Source: Euphorbia lathyris (Eukaryota; Streptophyta; Magnoliopsida; Malpighiales; Euphorbiaceae). Taken from it: a stretch of 64,000 nucleotides of DNA. The notes under the pieces were generated by a model. It was not told the origin of the DNA and searched no databases. It saw nothing but the letters and a program-made list of their open reading frames with translations. The stretch lies in NCBI RefSeq assembly GCF_963576675.1, contig NC_088916.1, positions 78,943,501-79,007,500 on the forward strand, in the 5' to 3' direction. Below are positions 52,801-64,000 of this stretch, piece after piece (the first letter of the stretch is position 1; every line of letters begins with the position of its first letter). The translations under genes and the position numbers were made by a program.

Positions 52801-53048
52801 TAATTATTTACTCATATAAATAAATGTACTTTTATATTGTTTTAATATTTAATTAACATTCGGTCGGTTTCGGTTAACCACAGTTTTTGAAATAAAGAAA
52901 CCGTAACCGTAACCATTAACCACTATTTTTAAAATTAAAAACCGTACACTAGTCCATCGGTTTCGGTTAACCTTATTTTCGGTTTGGTTTCGGTTTGGTT
53001 TTTCGGTGTTTCGGTTGTTCGGATTTTATGTGCACCCGTAGTTTACGT

Positions 53049-53876
53049 TGTAAATACGTAGTCAGTGTTGAAATGACCGGCATAAATATATAAAAAGTGT
53101 CCAAGTGCATGTTTAAGCTTGCTTGAGTAGTTAAATAACAATCAAACCGGCTTTTTCAAATTTCCGATAACGTATGGATAAAATTGAACTTACTTGAAAA
53201 CGTTAGCGTTAAAGTTGCTTATTTCATATATTAGAACTAAATTTGTACTGTTTAAAAAAACATTAGAATTGATTGAAAAATCAACGTCGTTTCTGAAAAT
53301 AAAGGCTTAATTACTCTTTCTATGATTACATTTTAAGAAAGTTAATAATGTTATCGAAACATTTTAAAAATTTAGGGAGCTAATAAGCTTTTCCACAAGT
53401 TGAAAGAGTGTATAAAAAGCAATGTTTCAATCCGATTAATAATTCACGCATGTTTATTAAAAATAAAATAAATATATTAACGATGAGATTCAAATTTAGA
53501 CCATTAAATATGATTATATATATTTTATTAATGAACTAACTTTCAACTGGTAATTAATAACATTATATACTTATATATTATTCTAATACTTAGTAAAATT
53601 TAAAATTTAAAATATTATTTAATATTTATTTTTATAAATATTTTTTAAAAGGATTTTTATAAATATTATTAAAAACTTAATTGATCTTGCGATATAAACA
53701 AAGTTTAATCGATATTTAAATTTTAAATATACCTAAAATAAAATTTGAACTTTTAGTCAATTTTATAATTCAACTAAATTAAAAAATATATATTATTTAT
53801 AAGATTCTACCAAGTCAATCTAAGTCAATTGGTCAATCCGATTTAACTTTCGGACTGATTTTTAAAACATTACACG
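53049..53876. other. Intergenic, very AT-rich
   Basis: No gene or defined repeat is seen. Confidence 0.35.
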
Positions 53877-53885
53877 ATTTTTAAA

Positions 53886-54409
53886 GGTTTAATACATCGT
53901 TTGTCCCTTGAACTTATTTAAAAAGTTTGATTGACCCCCTGAACTTTCGAAGTGCCTTGATAGCTCCATAAACTTGCATAAAATGTTTAGTTAGCCTCCC
54001 GAACTTGCGTAAAATGTAATTAATTAATCATTCAATTGTAAAAAAGTAAGTTAAATGCGGAAGATGTGTTGCGCGTGCCTTATAATGTTATTACATAATT
54101 CACAAAATAGATTAAAATATATTAAAGAAGAAATTCTTAGTTGTTCAACTATAAAACTTTTTCTTCTCTAATATTAGAATCGCATACCCTGACCTTGGTC
54201 GTTTTTACTTTTTAAAATACATGCAACATATTTTTCGTATTTAACTTACTTTTTTACAACCAAATGATTAATTGATTACATTTTACGCAAGTTCAGAAGG
54301 CTAACTGAACATTTTATACAAATCCAGGGGGCTATCGGAAAACATTGAAAGTTCAGAGGACCAATCAAACTTTTTGGACAAGTTCAGGGAGCAAATGATG
54401 TATTAAGCT
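53886..54409. mobile_element. Mutator-type MITE with perfect 9-bp duplication
   Basis: 524 bp. Ends GGTTTAATACATC and its inverted partner GATGTATTAAGCT. ATTTTTAAA flanks both sides (53877-53885 and 54410-54418). The arms are ~200 bp (CTTGAACTT, AAAAAGTTTGATTG, TTGCGTAAAATGTAAT). Related in its ends to the elements at 2637 and 54431. Confidence 0.85.
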
Positions 54410-54430
54410 ATTTTTAAAACATTGATCAAA

Positions 54431-55476
54431 TGCCTACTACATCACCCACCCGCTCCCTAAACTTGTCCATAAAAATATATTGACTCCCTGAATTTTGTTA
54501 GTGACACCAGCTCTCTAAATATCAACAACTCTCTAAACTTGTCCATAAAAGTATATTAGCTCTCTTAACTTTGCAAGTGTCTCACCAACTCCCTGAACTT
54601 GCTTATTCTGTAACACCTAAATACAAAAACCATAATACTAACTCTCGATCCTCATTCATTCGATTTCTCAAACCTGCAACACTAACTCTTATAATAGCTT
54701 GAAAGGTATGAGAAGAGAAAAAATTACCTCTGAAATAGACGAATATGTATTTTTAGAATTAGGTTTAATAAATTTTTATATTTAGTTGTTACGGAATAAA
54801 CAAGTTTAGGGAGCTGTTGAGACATTTAGCTAATATACTTTTATGAACAAGTTTAGGAAGTTGGTCATACGAAATAAGTAAGTTTAAGGAACTGGTGAGT
54901 ATGGATGTAAATGGAGAGGGAACGGGAACTAATATGTGTCCCGTTAGCGGGGGCGAGGCAGGGATGGGAAAGGGTATCCCCGAACCCGCCCCGTATTGTG
55001 TCCAGCGGGGATTCCCGACGAATTACCCGTTTAATCCCCGATAACATATTAATTATAGAAAATAAAAAATACACATACAAAAACTTGAACCTATGATAAT
55101 CCGATCCAAATGTTTTACCTCTATTTCACTCTATATCTATTTGTTCATCGTATTCTTTATATTTTCTTTCTTTTTTTTCTCTATTCTTTTCATTTATTTC
55201 TTTTTTCATATATTATTTTAAACTTTAAATGGGTAAACGGGGATATCCGCAGGATCGGGGATTCCCCGCAAAGCGGGAACAGAGATGAATTTTATCCATG
55301 TTTGTTTCGCAGGACAGGTATGGAGATTCCCCGTTTAGTCGGAGAACGGGGATGGGAACTCCAATCCTCATTCCACCCCGTTTACATCCCATCCCTACTG
55401 GTGAGAGAGTAACAAAATTCAGAGGGTCGATCTATTTTTCCAGACAAATTCAAGTAGACGGGTCATGTATTAAGCC
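54431..55476. mobile_element. Mutator-type MITE interrupted by a hAT element
   Basis: Ends TGCCTACTACATCACCC and the inverted ATGTATTAAGCC. Flanks TTGATCAAA (54422-54430) and TCGATCAAA (55477-55485) match at 8 of 9 bases. The interior carries repeated AAACTTGTCCATAAAA words. A hAT-type insertion fills 54900-55397. Confidence 0.7.
54900..55397. mobile_element. hAT-type element nested in the MITE
   Basis: 498 bp with perfect 8-bp duplication CTGGTGAG (54892-54899 and 55398-55405). The ends are TATGGATGTAAATGG and CCGTTTACATCCCATCCCTA. The interior has alternating GGGGAT/CCCCG-rich blocks. There is no coding content. Confidence 0.82.
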
Positions 55477-55485
55477 TCGATCAAA

Positions 55486-55729
55486 CGTGAAGAACATATG
55501 GAGCCATACAATTACCATATCTCACGATAACAAGTTGACAATAAGCAGAAAATGTGAAAATAACAGCAGAGAGAGCAATAGTCAAAGCCGCCAATGAAGT
55601 CTTTCCGGCGAGTCTCTGCGTCTTTGAGTACTTGACGCGTTCCCTGATTTCCATTTCCAATTCCAAATAAATCTGAATATTTAATTCAAAATCTTGGATC
55701 TTCTTCTCAAAACATCCATATCCATATCC
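55486..55729 (+). promoter_or_regulatory. Immediate upstream region of the LysM receptor gene
   Basis: Only ~250 bp separate the nearest MITE from the ATG, so the promoter must lie here or overlap the transposons. No TATA box is assigned. Confidence 0.35.
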
Positions 55730-57691
55730 ATGGCTTCCATTTCAATTTGGACGCTAATGGTAATCGCCGTTGTCTTCTTCTTCCCCAACAAATCTCACCT
55801 CCATGCTCAACAATCTTATGTAAACAACAAACAACTCGACTGTTACAACACCGCCTTCAACTCCATCACCGAAGGCTTTCAGTGCAACGCCGTTCAATCC
55901 TCATCATGTCAATCTTATCTCACTTTCCGATCATCTCCACCGTACTACGTCACTCCTGTTTCCATCTCTTACCTCCTCGGCGCTCAAGACTCCACCTCTT
56001 TGCTTGTCTCCATCAACAACATTTCCTCCGATGTGGCTTCGATTCCGGCCGATACTCAGGTCATTGTTCCGGTCAACTGCTCCTGTTACAACAACCAGTA
56101 CTATCAGCATAACGCTTCCTATACTCTGAAGTTTGCGTTGGAGACTTACTTTAGCGTTGCAAATAATACTTATCAAGGGCTTTCTACTTGCCAGGCGTTG
56201 ATGGATCAGAATCCTATCGGAGATCGGAATATGACGGTGGGACAGCAGCTACATGTTCCTTTGAGGTGTGCTTGTCCTACTTCTAATCAGACTTCTTTAG
56301 GGTTTAATTACTTGGTTACTTACATGGTTACTTGGGGCGATACTCTCTCTTCTATCGCTCGATTGTTTGGTGTTGATCTGCAAAACCTTCTCGAGGCTAA
56401 TGAACTCTCATCTACCTCTATTATATTCCCCTTCACTCCAATTCTTGTTCCTTTGACTACGAAACCTACGAATTTCTCACCGGCGGTGGAGTCTCCACCT
56501 GCCGCCGCTCCACCTCCTCAGATTTCCGTAGCTCCTCCGCCGGATTCTAATTCTTCCAGCAACAAATTTGTATTTGTCGGTGTTGGATTAGGAATTGCTG
56601 CTCTCATCGGATTCTGTTTGTTTGGATTCCTGTTTTGGTACCGCAGATCTGCCAAATCTCATCGTCCTGTACCAATTTCAGCTCCGATTGGACCTAAGAC
56701 GGTTCAATCGGAGTCGGTGGCAATTCCAGATAGCAACTCTTGGTCTTTATCTTCTGATGGTGTACGTTACGCTATTGAATCGTTGACAGTGTACAAATAT
56801 TCCGATTTGCAAATGGCGACTGGCTACTTCAGCAAAGACAATATAATAAAGGGATCTGTTTACAAGGGCAATTTCAAGGGAGATGGAGCTGCAATTAAGG
56901 TTATGAAAGGAGATGTTTCAAGCGAAATTAACATTCTGAAAAAACTAAATCACTCAAGCATCATCAGGCTTTCAGGATTCTGTGTGCATCAGGATAACAC
57001 TTACCTAGTTTATGAGTACGCAGAAAATGGAGATCTCAGCGACAAAATTCACACACTTCCCTGGAAGCAGAGAGTTCAGATAGCTCATGATGTTGCAGAT
57101 GCTCTTAATTACCTTCACAACTACACAAACCCTCCTTATATCCATAAGAACTTGAAGACCAGCAACATTCTATTGGATGCCAATATGAGAGCCAAGGTCA
57201 GTAACTTCGGCCTGGCGAGATCAGTCGATAACGAAGAGGAAGGCGGACTTCAGCTCACCAGACACGTTATCGGAACGCAAGGATACATGGCCCCTGAATA
57301 CATAGAGAATGGAGTGATTACCCCAAAATTAGATGTTTTTTCATTTGGTGTAGTGATATTGGAGCTGTTATCAGGAAAAGAAGCTGCTAGTGACAGGAAA
57401 TCTGCAGAGGAAGAGATGCTATCAGCAACAATAATCAGGGTTTTGGAAGGGGATAATGTGCGACAGAAATTTTGTGAGTTCATGGATAATAGTTTAGGAA
57501 ATGAGTACCCCATGGATTTGGCATTCTCTCTGGCGCAGCTGGCTGAAACCTGTGTTGCTGTTGATATAAATGCTCGTCCTCCTATCGCTCAAGTTCGTAT
57601 GACTCTGTCTAAGATTCTCTCTTCTTCGATAGATTGGGATCCGTCCCTCGAGCTCAACAGCTCTACTACATCTATTGGCAGTGGCAGGTAA
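55730..57691 (+). CDS. LysM receptor-like pseudokinase, LYK4/LYK5 type
   Basis: 653 residues, intronless. ATG 55730 is the first ATG and begins a signal peptide (ISIWTLMVIAVVFFF). The ectodomain has the CxC spacers of LysM receptors (NCSCYNN, RCACPTS) and three LysM modules, the last being MVTWGDTLSSIARLFGVDLQ. A Pro/Ser-rich stalk and a membrane helix (about residues 278-303) follow. The cytoplasmic kinase fold keeps the VAIK-type Lys (K390). It lacks a Gly-rich loop, has HKN (472-474) in place of HRD, and NFG (N492) in place of DFG, so it should be catalytically dead. LYK4/LYK5 proteins bind chitin oligomers at the plasma membrane and signal through CERK1 in fungal immunity. The paralogue within the clade is uncertain. 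Confidence 0.93.
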   Translation: MASISIWTLMVIAVVFFFPNKSHLHAQQSYVNNKQLDCYNTAFNSITEGFQCNAVQSSSCQSYLTFRSSPPYYVTPVSISYLLGAQDSTSLLVSINNISSDVASIPADTQVIVPVNCSCYNNQYYQHNASYTLKFALETYFSVANNTYQGLSTCQALMDQNPIGDRNMTVGQQLHVPLRCACPTSNQTSLGFNYLVTYMVTWGDTLSSIARLFGVDLQNLLEANELSSTSIIFPFTPILVPLTTKPTNFSPAVESPPAAAPPPQISVAPPPDSNSSSNKFVFVGVGLGIAALIGFCLFGFLFWYRRSAKSHRPVPISAPIGPKTVQSESVAIPDSNSWSLSSDGVRYAIESLTVYKYSDLQMATGYFSKDNIIKGSVYKGNFKGDGAAIKVMKGDVSSEINILKKLNHSSIIRLSGFCVHQDNTYLVYEYAENGDLSDKIHTLPWKQRVQIAHDVADALNYLHNYTNPPYIHKNLKTSNILLDANMRAKVSNFGLARSVDNEEEGGLQLTRHVIGTQGYMAPEYIENGVITPKLDVFSFGVVILELLSGKEAASDRKSAEEEMLSATIIRVLEGDNVRQKFCEFMDNSLGNEYPMDLAFSLAQLAETCVAVDINARPPIAQVRMTLSKILSSSIDWDPSLELNSSTTSIGSGR

Positions 57692-58674
57692 GTTTCATGC
57701 TAAACAATCACTTGATTCTACTTGTGTGGATCAAGCACAATTGAGGAAACTGAAAATGTGTTTGGTTCTTTATAGTGCATAATAGTGCTGTTGGTACCAA
57801 AATAATCCTGCTCTATAGTGTACATTATTCGGTAAAACCTGAATTATCGATCCAACTCAATTCGGTTTTCCGGTTCAGTTTTTATAGCTTTACTGTTGAG
57901 AATCGGAATTAAGCAAGAATCGGAATTAATTTTGCTTATGTTTCAGTAGTTTTGATAGTATAGAAAAGAAAAATGTAGAACGAAACCGAACTATATTACT
58001 TGTATTATTTCACGTGTATATCTATACACATTTTTTTATTGTAATTGAGATAATAATTCAAGATTAGTACACTTTAGAAGTTTTCTTTATTGTCGAAGCA
58101 AATTAATTGCAGAAACAGTGATTTTTATTCGCTTTTATATTTATCTTATCTAAATTTGGTATTTCGGTTTTAAACCGAAATAATAGTTTGGTTTGGTAAT
58201 ATTTCAGTTTTACATGCTGTTGGGTTTAATATGTTTGCTTTAGAAATACAAGATTCAATTCCTTCGGCTCGGTTTTGAAACGATGTACATCCCATATACC
58301 AGGACTAAATCATCAATAAACAATTCTATTCACATGATAAAAAAAACAAAAACTGTCTAAATTTCTATACTAGTAATAATCTTTGAAAGCATACACATTC
58401 TTACTATGAATAAAAACTAGCATAACACGACTGTAAGTTACAAAAGCTAATTTACTCGCACGAGGATGGCATATTACCAGGCAGTCCATACCCTTTGGTT
58501 ACTGAAAAATGCCAGGCAGGTCCGGTTATCTAGCAACGGCACCATCATAGCCATTCGTGCTATACATTCTGTCGACATAGCTCCTAAATCCGCCGCGCGG
58601 GTGTATTTGTGCATTATATGATGATGCAGGATGGTATCTTCTCCCAAGTGCTCTCATCAAGTGTGTGCATCTCA
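57692..58674. other. Convergent intergenic region with a degenerate CGGTTT repeat
   Basis: 3' flanks of the LYK gene (+) and the SKI3-like gene (-). From about 57830 to 58295 there are inverted CGGTTTTCCGGTTC / AAACCGAA words like the hAT-type elements elsewhere in the window, too decayed to bound. Confidence 0.45.
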
Positions 58675-59099
58675 TTACATGAGCTTCGGTAAGACCTTCC
58701 AGTATTTTAAACACGAAGGATTCGTATGGATTGCTCGAAGAACCCATTTCTGCGGGCTTTGACAGAATTCCACGTTGGACGAAGGGTCACATCTGGCTTC
58801 TGATTGCCTTGCAAGCAAATGCATTTGAAAGAACAGCTCTGCAGGTCTCATTTCTGAGAATAATATAGCAGTTGCTTAGTCAGTAACCACAATAAAAAGC
58901 AATTCACAAGATTAATGGGCAAGGTTGATTGCAGCATTTCGAAATTTAATTCTAATAATCTATCCACTTTCTGGAATACAAGCCGGTTGATTTAACATAC
59001 GCATAGACAGTTACGCGGTAGAAAGCACTGACATGGGTACGGGTACTGATGCAGCAAAAAGCATTTTTAGAAAATGTGAGACAGATACAGCAGGGACAC

Positions 59100-59137
<38 letters not shown>

Positions 59138-62100
59138 ACAAATAACATTCATTAGGCATTACAAACCATAAATAACATCTCATCAAAAAGAAACATTTAA
59201 TACTTCAAATTATTTAAGCTACCAAAAAAGGGACGGCTGCTATATTCTTTTTATCAGATTTAGATTTTTTTTTATTAGCCGCCCTTTTTTTTTTTTAGGG
59301 TTTTATTTGGAGGGAGAGAATTTGTGTTGCTGACTTATATGATAGTTCATGTTAGCCGACCCCGAATCATTTCGGGACTAAGGCTTTGTTGTTGTTGTTG
59401 TTGTTGTTGTTGTATATATCAACCCCTCTTTATTGTAAAATTACTAAAAACTACCCCTATATTCTACTTAATTAACTTAGAATCCGTGTCCCAGAAGTAT
59501 CCCCATCAAAAAAGAAAAGAAAAGAAAATGAGGGGACACTTACGTTGGAGTTTCGGGTGCGTGTCCCCGGAGTGTCCGACACTCGTACATTAACCTCCTA
59601 GAAGTGTCGGTGCTTCCTAGGTTATGTGTAGAACAAGTTGATGACAACTTCTAAGCAACAAATACAATTCTTTCAAGGTGATGCAAATTTACAAATGGAG
59701 TTGCAATTTGAGTGGGTGAAAAATCAGAGTTGAATTATTAGTTTTCTCGTCTTTTAAGAGAGATTAAAATCTCTTCCCATAAATAGAGAGAGACTGGAAG
59801 TCCTAATTTCTATATTATTGCCCATGATTTTTCCCGTGTCGTTATTTTTCTTAAGTTTTAGCTGTAGATTTGCACTATCAAGGTCCTATTTCCACAAAAT
59901 AATTGACTAGTAAATGCATTCCAAACAAACACAAGTGTGAATACATAGATCGCAATCATACCTGGTGGCCAAGAGAACCATTCAAGCCGAAGGTTCTTCT
60001 CCCATTTCTGCTTCGAACCAAGGCTCCCTTCTACTTGCGCCAGCAATAAGGACACATAAGGCAAGGGAGTAACAGAGTTTGCATAAGCTTGGGTGAGGCT
60101 TCTCATTGCAATTGATAGGAATTGCGAACTAGATAACTGTCTCGCAAGCTCCATGCAAGCAGCACCTGAATCCATTAACGATTACCTCAGAAATGTGCAA
60201 AGCTACAAATATACATATCATCACCAATACGATAAATTATTAAATACCATGACAAAGAAAGAAACAGCTGTCAGAACCCGCCAATGAACAAGCTTGCGCC
60301 AAAGATTCTTCAGCAACTAAGAACTCCTGGTTCCTTAAAGATAATAAACCGAAAACCAAACTATACACAGCCATCCACATTTTCCATGAATCCTTCCATT
60401 CTTTTGAGCACTCCTTGAAACCGAACCCTGAGATATTTGAGTCGGCTTGGATTTCATATTGGGATTCCAAGATTTTGAGACATATCCATCCTACATGGTA
60501 ATCAGTCCTGAGCTCCAGGCATCTCACATATTCTTCTTTAAGTTTTCCATAGTTATTTAGAGCAGCATAGATGCGACATAATAGCAAGTGTCCAAAGAAT
60601 AGGTAGGTCGTTGGCAGCAAAAGTGAGAGAGCACTTTTAGCGTACTTGATGCAATCTCCGTTCCCACCTTGCAAACTGATTTCAGAACGACAAAGTAAAA
60701 GTTGAAACTTTTGGTATTGATATGGCAAGCTTTCTCTAGTGTATAACTCACTGGAAAGTGCCACAAAAAGTAGTCGCTCAAGTGCTGCGCAGAGTTGTGG
60801 AGGAAACCTCTCCTCACGTGCCCTCTGAAAAACATTAAGTATAAGCAAATACCGTGCATTATGGTTCCACGGTTCTCGACGTAGATACCTATATATTCAA
60901 ATGAAAACAGGATAATCACCAAAAAATAAGCAATTATCAAGATTACCGTACTACATAAGTGCAGGACAGCGATTTTTTTAACATAGTAACCAAACCACAA
61001 TGATACTGAAGTGCTAAAAACATACGGCTTTTTAAATGGATTTTTCAGAAGAACGATAATGCTTTCGCAAACTTCAATTATAAAAAGAGAAAAAAGCAAG
61101 GGCTACCATACTTCTGCATTTCTAGAATGGCTTCAGGTCCACTTAGGCACTCATAACCGCATGTGGGGAAACAAAACTTCGGATCTTTGTTGCCAACTGC
61201 ATAGCAAGCAACTGCTCCAGCACCAATAATCTCGCATCCTGACTTCAAACCTGCTTCACTTGCATTGCAAGAACCATCAGCAATGCTGCACCTGGGAGCT
61301 ACATGAGCATCTTCCCATTCTTCATTGGAGAGCAAAAGTTGTCCAAGTAAATCCCTGTTTTTGTAATGTAAAATTAAGTGCAATGTGAGTGCATTTGTTG
61401 CAATGTTTTATTAGGCAATGAAACTCGGAAAATCTGCGTGTTTCAGATGTATGATGTATCTCAAACTAAGTCTTCACACAAGATGCTTAAGTGTGCATCT
61501 AACATGAGGATATCATATAGCAAATCAACATGGAACCTCCTCATAATGCAAAAATCATAATGCAAAGAAAACTAGAAGTAACTCTTACCCTCCTCATAAC
61601 CTCCTCAATCGCGCAAAAATAACACTCCCTATCATACATATACAAGCGTGCTTCTTTTTTTCTTTATTTTTACTCGGGTTTCTCTTAAACTAGATTTAGT
61701 AACACTAAGCCTCACCATTTGTTTTATGCTTTACTTCCACATAAAATTTTTCAATGATGACAAGTACAACTACAATTGATTAAACAAAAGATTTTTGTCA
61801 TAATGAAGTTGCCAAAAAGCAACAATTATCAAGACCATGACCAAACAGGTAAAAAGAAAAACTTCATTTCAGTATCCAGCAGGTTGAATAGTTGTCCACT
61901 CTACTGACATATTGATATCAGATAAGTTACAAAACCAAGTAAGAGTAAATGGTTCTAGTGTCAAAAACTTGTTGCTAACATTCTGAAACAGAAGAAATAA
62001 AACAATTGTTGCTAACAAAAAAGTATAAAAGAAAACCAAAATAAAGTTATAAAAAACAATTGTTGCGGAAGAAAATAAAAATAACATTAATACACAGAAG

Positions 62101-64000
62101 AAATTTCAAGTTTATCAAAACAATAACAAGTTAAGTTTATAACTGAAAACAATTCTGTATATATAGAATCTCTTAAAATTTAAGATGTTTAAAACTGAAC
62201 ATGAGGTGAAAACCATTCTTATTTTTTATGTGGATTTATATAACAACTCAAATCTTAAAATTGTCAAAAAAATGTAATAATACAAATGGAAACACAAAAA
62301 ATCGGAACACATATTGCATAAGTAGGCCGCTAAAATATGGCAGTGTGGAACCCAGAGAATCACTGAGAAATAGGGCATAATATTTCAAATCTTGACTTAC
62401 CTTATTAATCTACTGTTAGGGTATATGGCAGTGTGGAACCCAGAGAATCACTGAGAAATAGGGCATAATATTTCAAATCTTGACTTACCTTATTAATCTA
62501 CTGTTAGGGTACTTATGAAGGACTTTCTTTAGATGATTAATGCCACTCTTAAATCCAAGGCAAAATTCTGACTCATGTTTCACCTGCATGGGATAACAAG
62601 AGAAATTCCGCTGTTAAAGTTCAAACCCTGTAAACAACTGCTGCACCCAGCTTATAGCATAAGCTTTTTAAGTTCCAACAATAAAAGCGAGGAGCTTACC
62701 AATTTACCAAGTGCTATTAAATAATGCATTCCAGTAATGTCTTCGTAAGATACAAGAGAATTACGACTGATTGAAACAGCTGACTCAAGTCGATTACTTC
62801 TATCAAGAGAATGCAAAGCAGACAATGTAAAGCTGACTTTTGAGCTTTGGAAGAATTCTGTTGGCATTGTCAATATGCTAGTAATTGTTGCTTCTAGTCC
62901 AGAAACAGAATACAGCAATTGGCAGATAAAACTAACAGAAGCAACCGCAGATGTTTGCTCCATTGTAGGAATGCTAGTGGCCAGATTTCTCGCCACAGAG
63001 AGAGCAAGGTCATTCTTGCCAACTTGCCATAGAGAAACAGCATATATCTGCATGCCTTCCGCATTGAGCAAACCTAAAAAAATTGAACCCAATCAGGTTG
63101 CAAGTCCAGAAATAGAGGATAGAGATCTCATTTGGGCTATATAAAGTAGTAACATTTGATGTTTGTTGAAAAGAGTAACCCCAAGATTACAGAACATGCA
63201 ACCAAAAAGTTTAAAAAATAAGGCTTCTTGCGTAAATTTATCAACTGTTAACTCTAGCTGCTCTTACACTCTTGATCTTACCCCATATTTATGAATTCAG
63301 GACATCATAAAATATAAAAGACTATAAAAACATAAAACTGAAACAATGGTACTGCAATCGACTCACTGCATAAAGCATAAAAATAAAACTGAGGAAAAGG
63401 GGGCTAAATTCAACAATTAAGTATGCATCATCGGCAACAAACCTTCTCTCTTCAAACTTTCACATTCTTGAATAGCATCTTCAGCATACCCAGCCTGCAT
63501 TAAGTGAAGATATTTACTAAAGGAAAATAAAAGATATATACAAATCTCTTGTACACTGAAAAAAGGGGATTGCATAACGTATGAACATATTTACAGGTTC
63601 AAAACAGAAGCTTAAAATTAGAATTTTTACCCTACAAAGAGATCGAGCTAAATTAATTCTTATATCTGGCAAATGATATCTTGCAGCTTCTCCTGATGAA
63701 ATTTTCATTGCATAGAGGGCTAGCCTGTAAGAAGTGACAGCAATCTGATACTCAGATCGTGCCTCACAAATGAGCCCTTTCAAATTATGAGATTCAGGAC
63801 ACTGAGGGGCCCGTAAGACTGCCTGCCGGATGGCTCCATATACCTGTAGGATGACCAAGACAGGAAACATACATTTTCTTCAACTGAGACTAATTTATAA
63901 TGTACCATGCTATTAATTGAAATGATTATACCTGTGAAGATGCAAGGTTCCCAGAAAAAAAGGCAAGCTTAGCAAGACCAATTTGAAACTCTGCCAGCTG
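58675..64000 (-). CDS. SKI3: SKI3-like TPR protein of the Ski complex (C-terminal part, nine exons)
   Basis: Exons in order of translation: >64000-63932, 63843-63631, 63494-63443, 63073-62700, 62583-62489, 61354-61112, 60888-60248, 60165-59962 and 58853-58675. Introns are GT-AG and phases agree, giving 689 C-terminal residues. Helical TPR-like repeats run throughout ([66 protein letters not shown]). The end [19 protein letters not shown] matches plant SKI3. SKI3 scaffolds the SKI2 helicase and SKI8 and feeds mRNA to the cytoplasmic exosome. The donor after exon 60888's predecessor is at GAA|GTATGG, chosen over a nearby TATG|GTAGCC because only it keeps the frame. The N-terminus is outside the window. 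Confidence 0.9.
59020..59620. repeat. TIR-like repeat in the last SKI3 intron
   Basis: GAAAGCACTGACATGGGTAC at the left mirrors the right end (AGTGTCGGTGCTTCC). GTGTCCCCGGAGTGTCCGAC lies inside the right end. It includes a TA microsatellite (59101-59131) and the RTE LINE tail. No duplication was resolved. Confidence 0.5.
59306..59413 (+). mobile_element. RTE-type LINE 3' tail in a SKI3 intron
   Basis: Plus-strand GGAGGGAGAGAATTTG, then TCATTTCGGGACTAAGGC and a (TTG)8-like tail. This is the same 3' end as the minus-strand copy at 10695-10929. It is strongly 5'-truncated. Confidence 0.75.
62336..62511. repeat. 88-bp tandem duplication across a SKI3 exon end and splice donor
   Basis: Two copies, essentially identical by eye (62336-62423 and 62424-62511). 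On the minus strand each contains the last ~22 bases of the exon (TACCCTAACAGTAGATTAAT) and the donor AAG|GTAAGTC. The donor used in the model is the one in the second copy (62489), next to the rest of the exon. Confidence 0.9.

Larger units (their letters stand above)
51669..53040. mobile_element. hAT-type element with 8-bp duplication, containing nested insertions
   Basis: 1,372 bp. Ends TAGGGGTGCACA and TGTGCACCCGTA. The 8-bp flank GTTTACGT is at 51661-51668 and 53041-53048, which fits hAT. The interior is rich in TCGGTTAACC and TTCGGTTTGGTT words. It is interrupted by 51681-52067 and by an inverted-repeat segment near 52346-52800. There is no transposase. Confidence 0.82.

Noticed and set aside
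58526..58747. Minus-strand ORF of 73 codons overlapping the SKI3 end
   Set aside because: Out of frame with the SKI3 last exon, which has clear family support and stops at 58675; the ORF is a shadow plus 3' UTR.

Overview
The window is nuclear DNA from a flowering plant, most likely a eudicot. The signs are GT-AG introns, AT-rich intergenic DNA, plant-specific gene families (TRF-like Myb, LysM receptor-like kinase) and a dense, nested load of plant transposons. I could not assign a family or species. Nothing bacterial, plasmid-like or CRISPR-like is present.

Five host genes can be modelled. (1) The 3' end of a TRF-like Myb gene (+, 1-2147). (2) A complete seven-exon UPF0047/YjbQ-type gene (-, 8659-11962). 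(3) A complete nine-exon PhoD-like metallophosphatase gene with a C-terminal membrane anchor (+, 35672-39928). (4) An intronless LYK4/LYK5-like LysM receptor pseudokinase (+, 55730-57691). (5) The last nine exons of a SKI3-like TPR subunit of the cytoplasmic Ski complex (-, 58675 to beyond 64000). Exon phases agree through every model. The genes are unrelated in pathway and are not an operon; LYK and SKI3 are convergent.

The rest is mobile DNA. From 2.6 to 8 kb there is a row of terminal-inverted-repeat elements, most with 9-bp target duplications (Mutator type). Two look like Pack-MULEs: one carries a broken LRR-protein fragment, the other a broken ribosome-inactivating-protein-like fragment. 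A third carries a 42-bp dyad repeat that reads as Cys/His-rich peptide on both strands. From 12.4 to 15.3 kb lies a 5'-truncated LINE with a long open RT-RNase H frame. From 15.7 to 33.3 kb lies an almost full-length, decayed LINE, split by an 11.8-kb Sirevirus-like Copia element (antisense; gag, pol and an extra env-like ORF; near-identical LTRs). From 42.6 to 50.3 kb a LINE relic surrounds a second Copia element, which itself holds a 1.5-kb solo LTR. From 51.7 to 55.5 kb hAT-type and Mutator-type elements are nested in one another. SINE and RTE-LINE tails sit in introns.

No clearly new biological system is proven here. The best leads are the neighbouring gene-capturing MULEs, the two-strand Cys/His repeat, a near-perfect foldback at 41.2-41.4 kb, the TCAGC/GCTGA word excess across the whole Sirevirus-like element, and an 88-bp tandem duplication covering a SKI3 splice donor.
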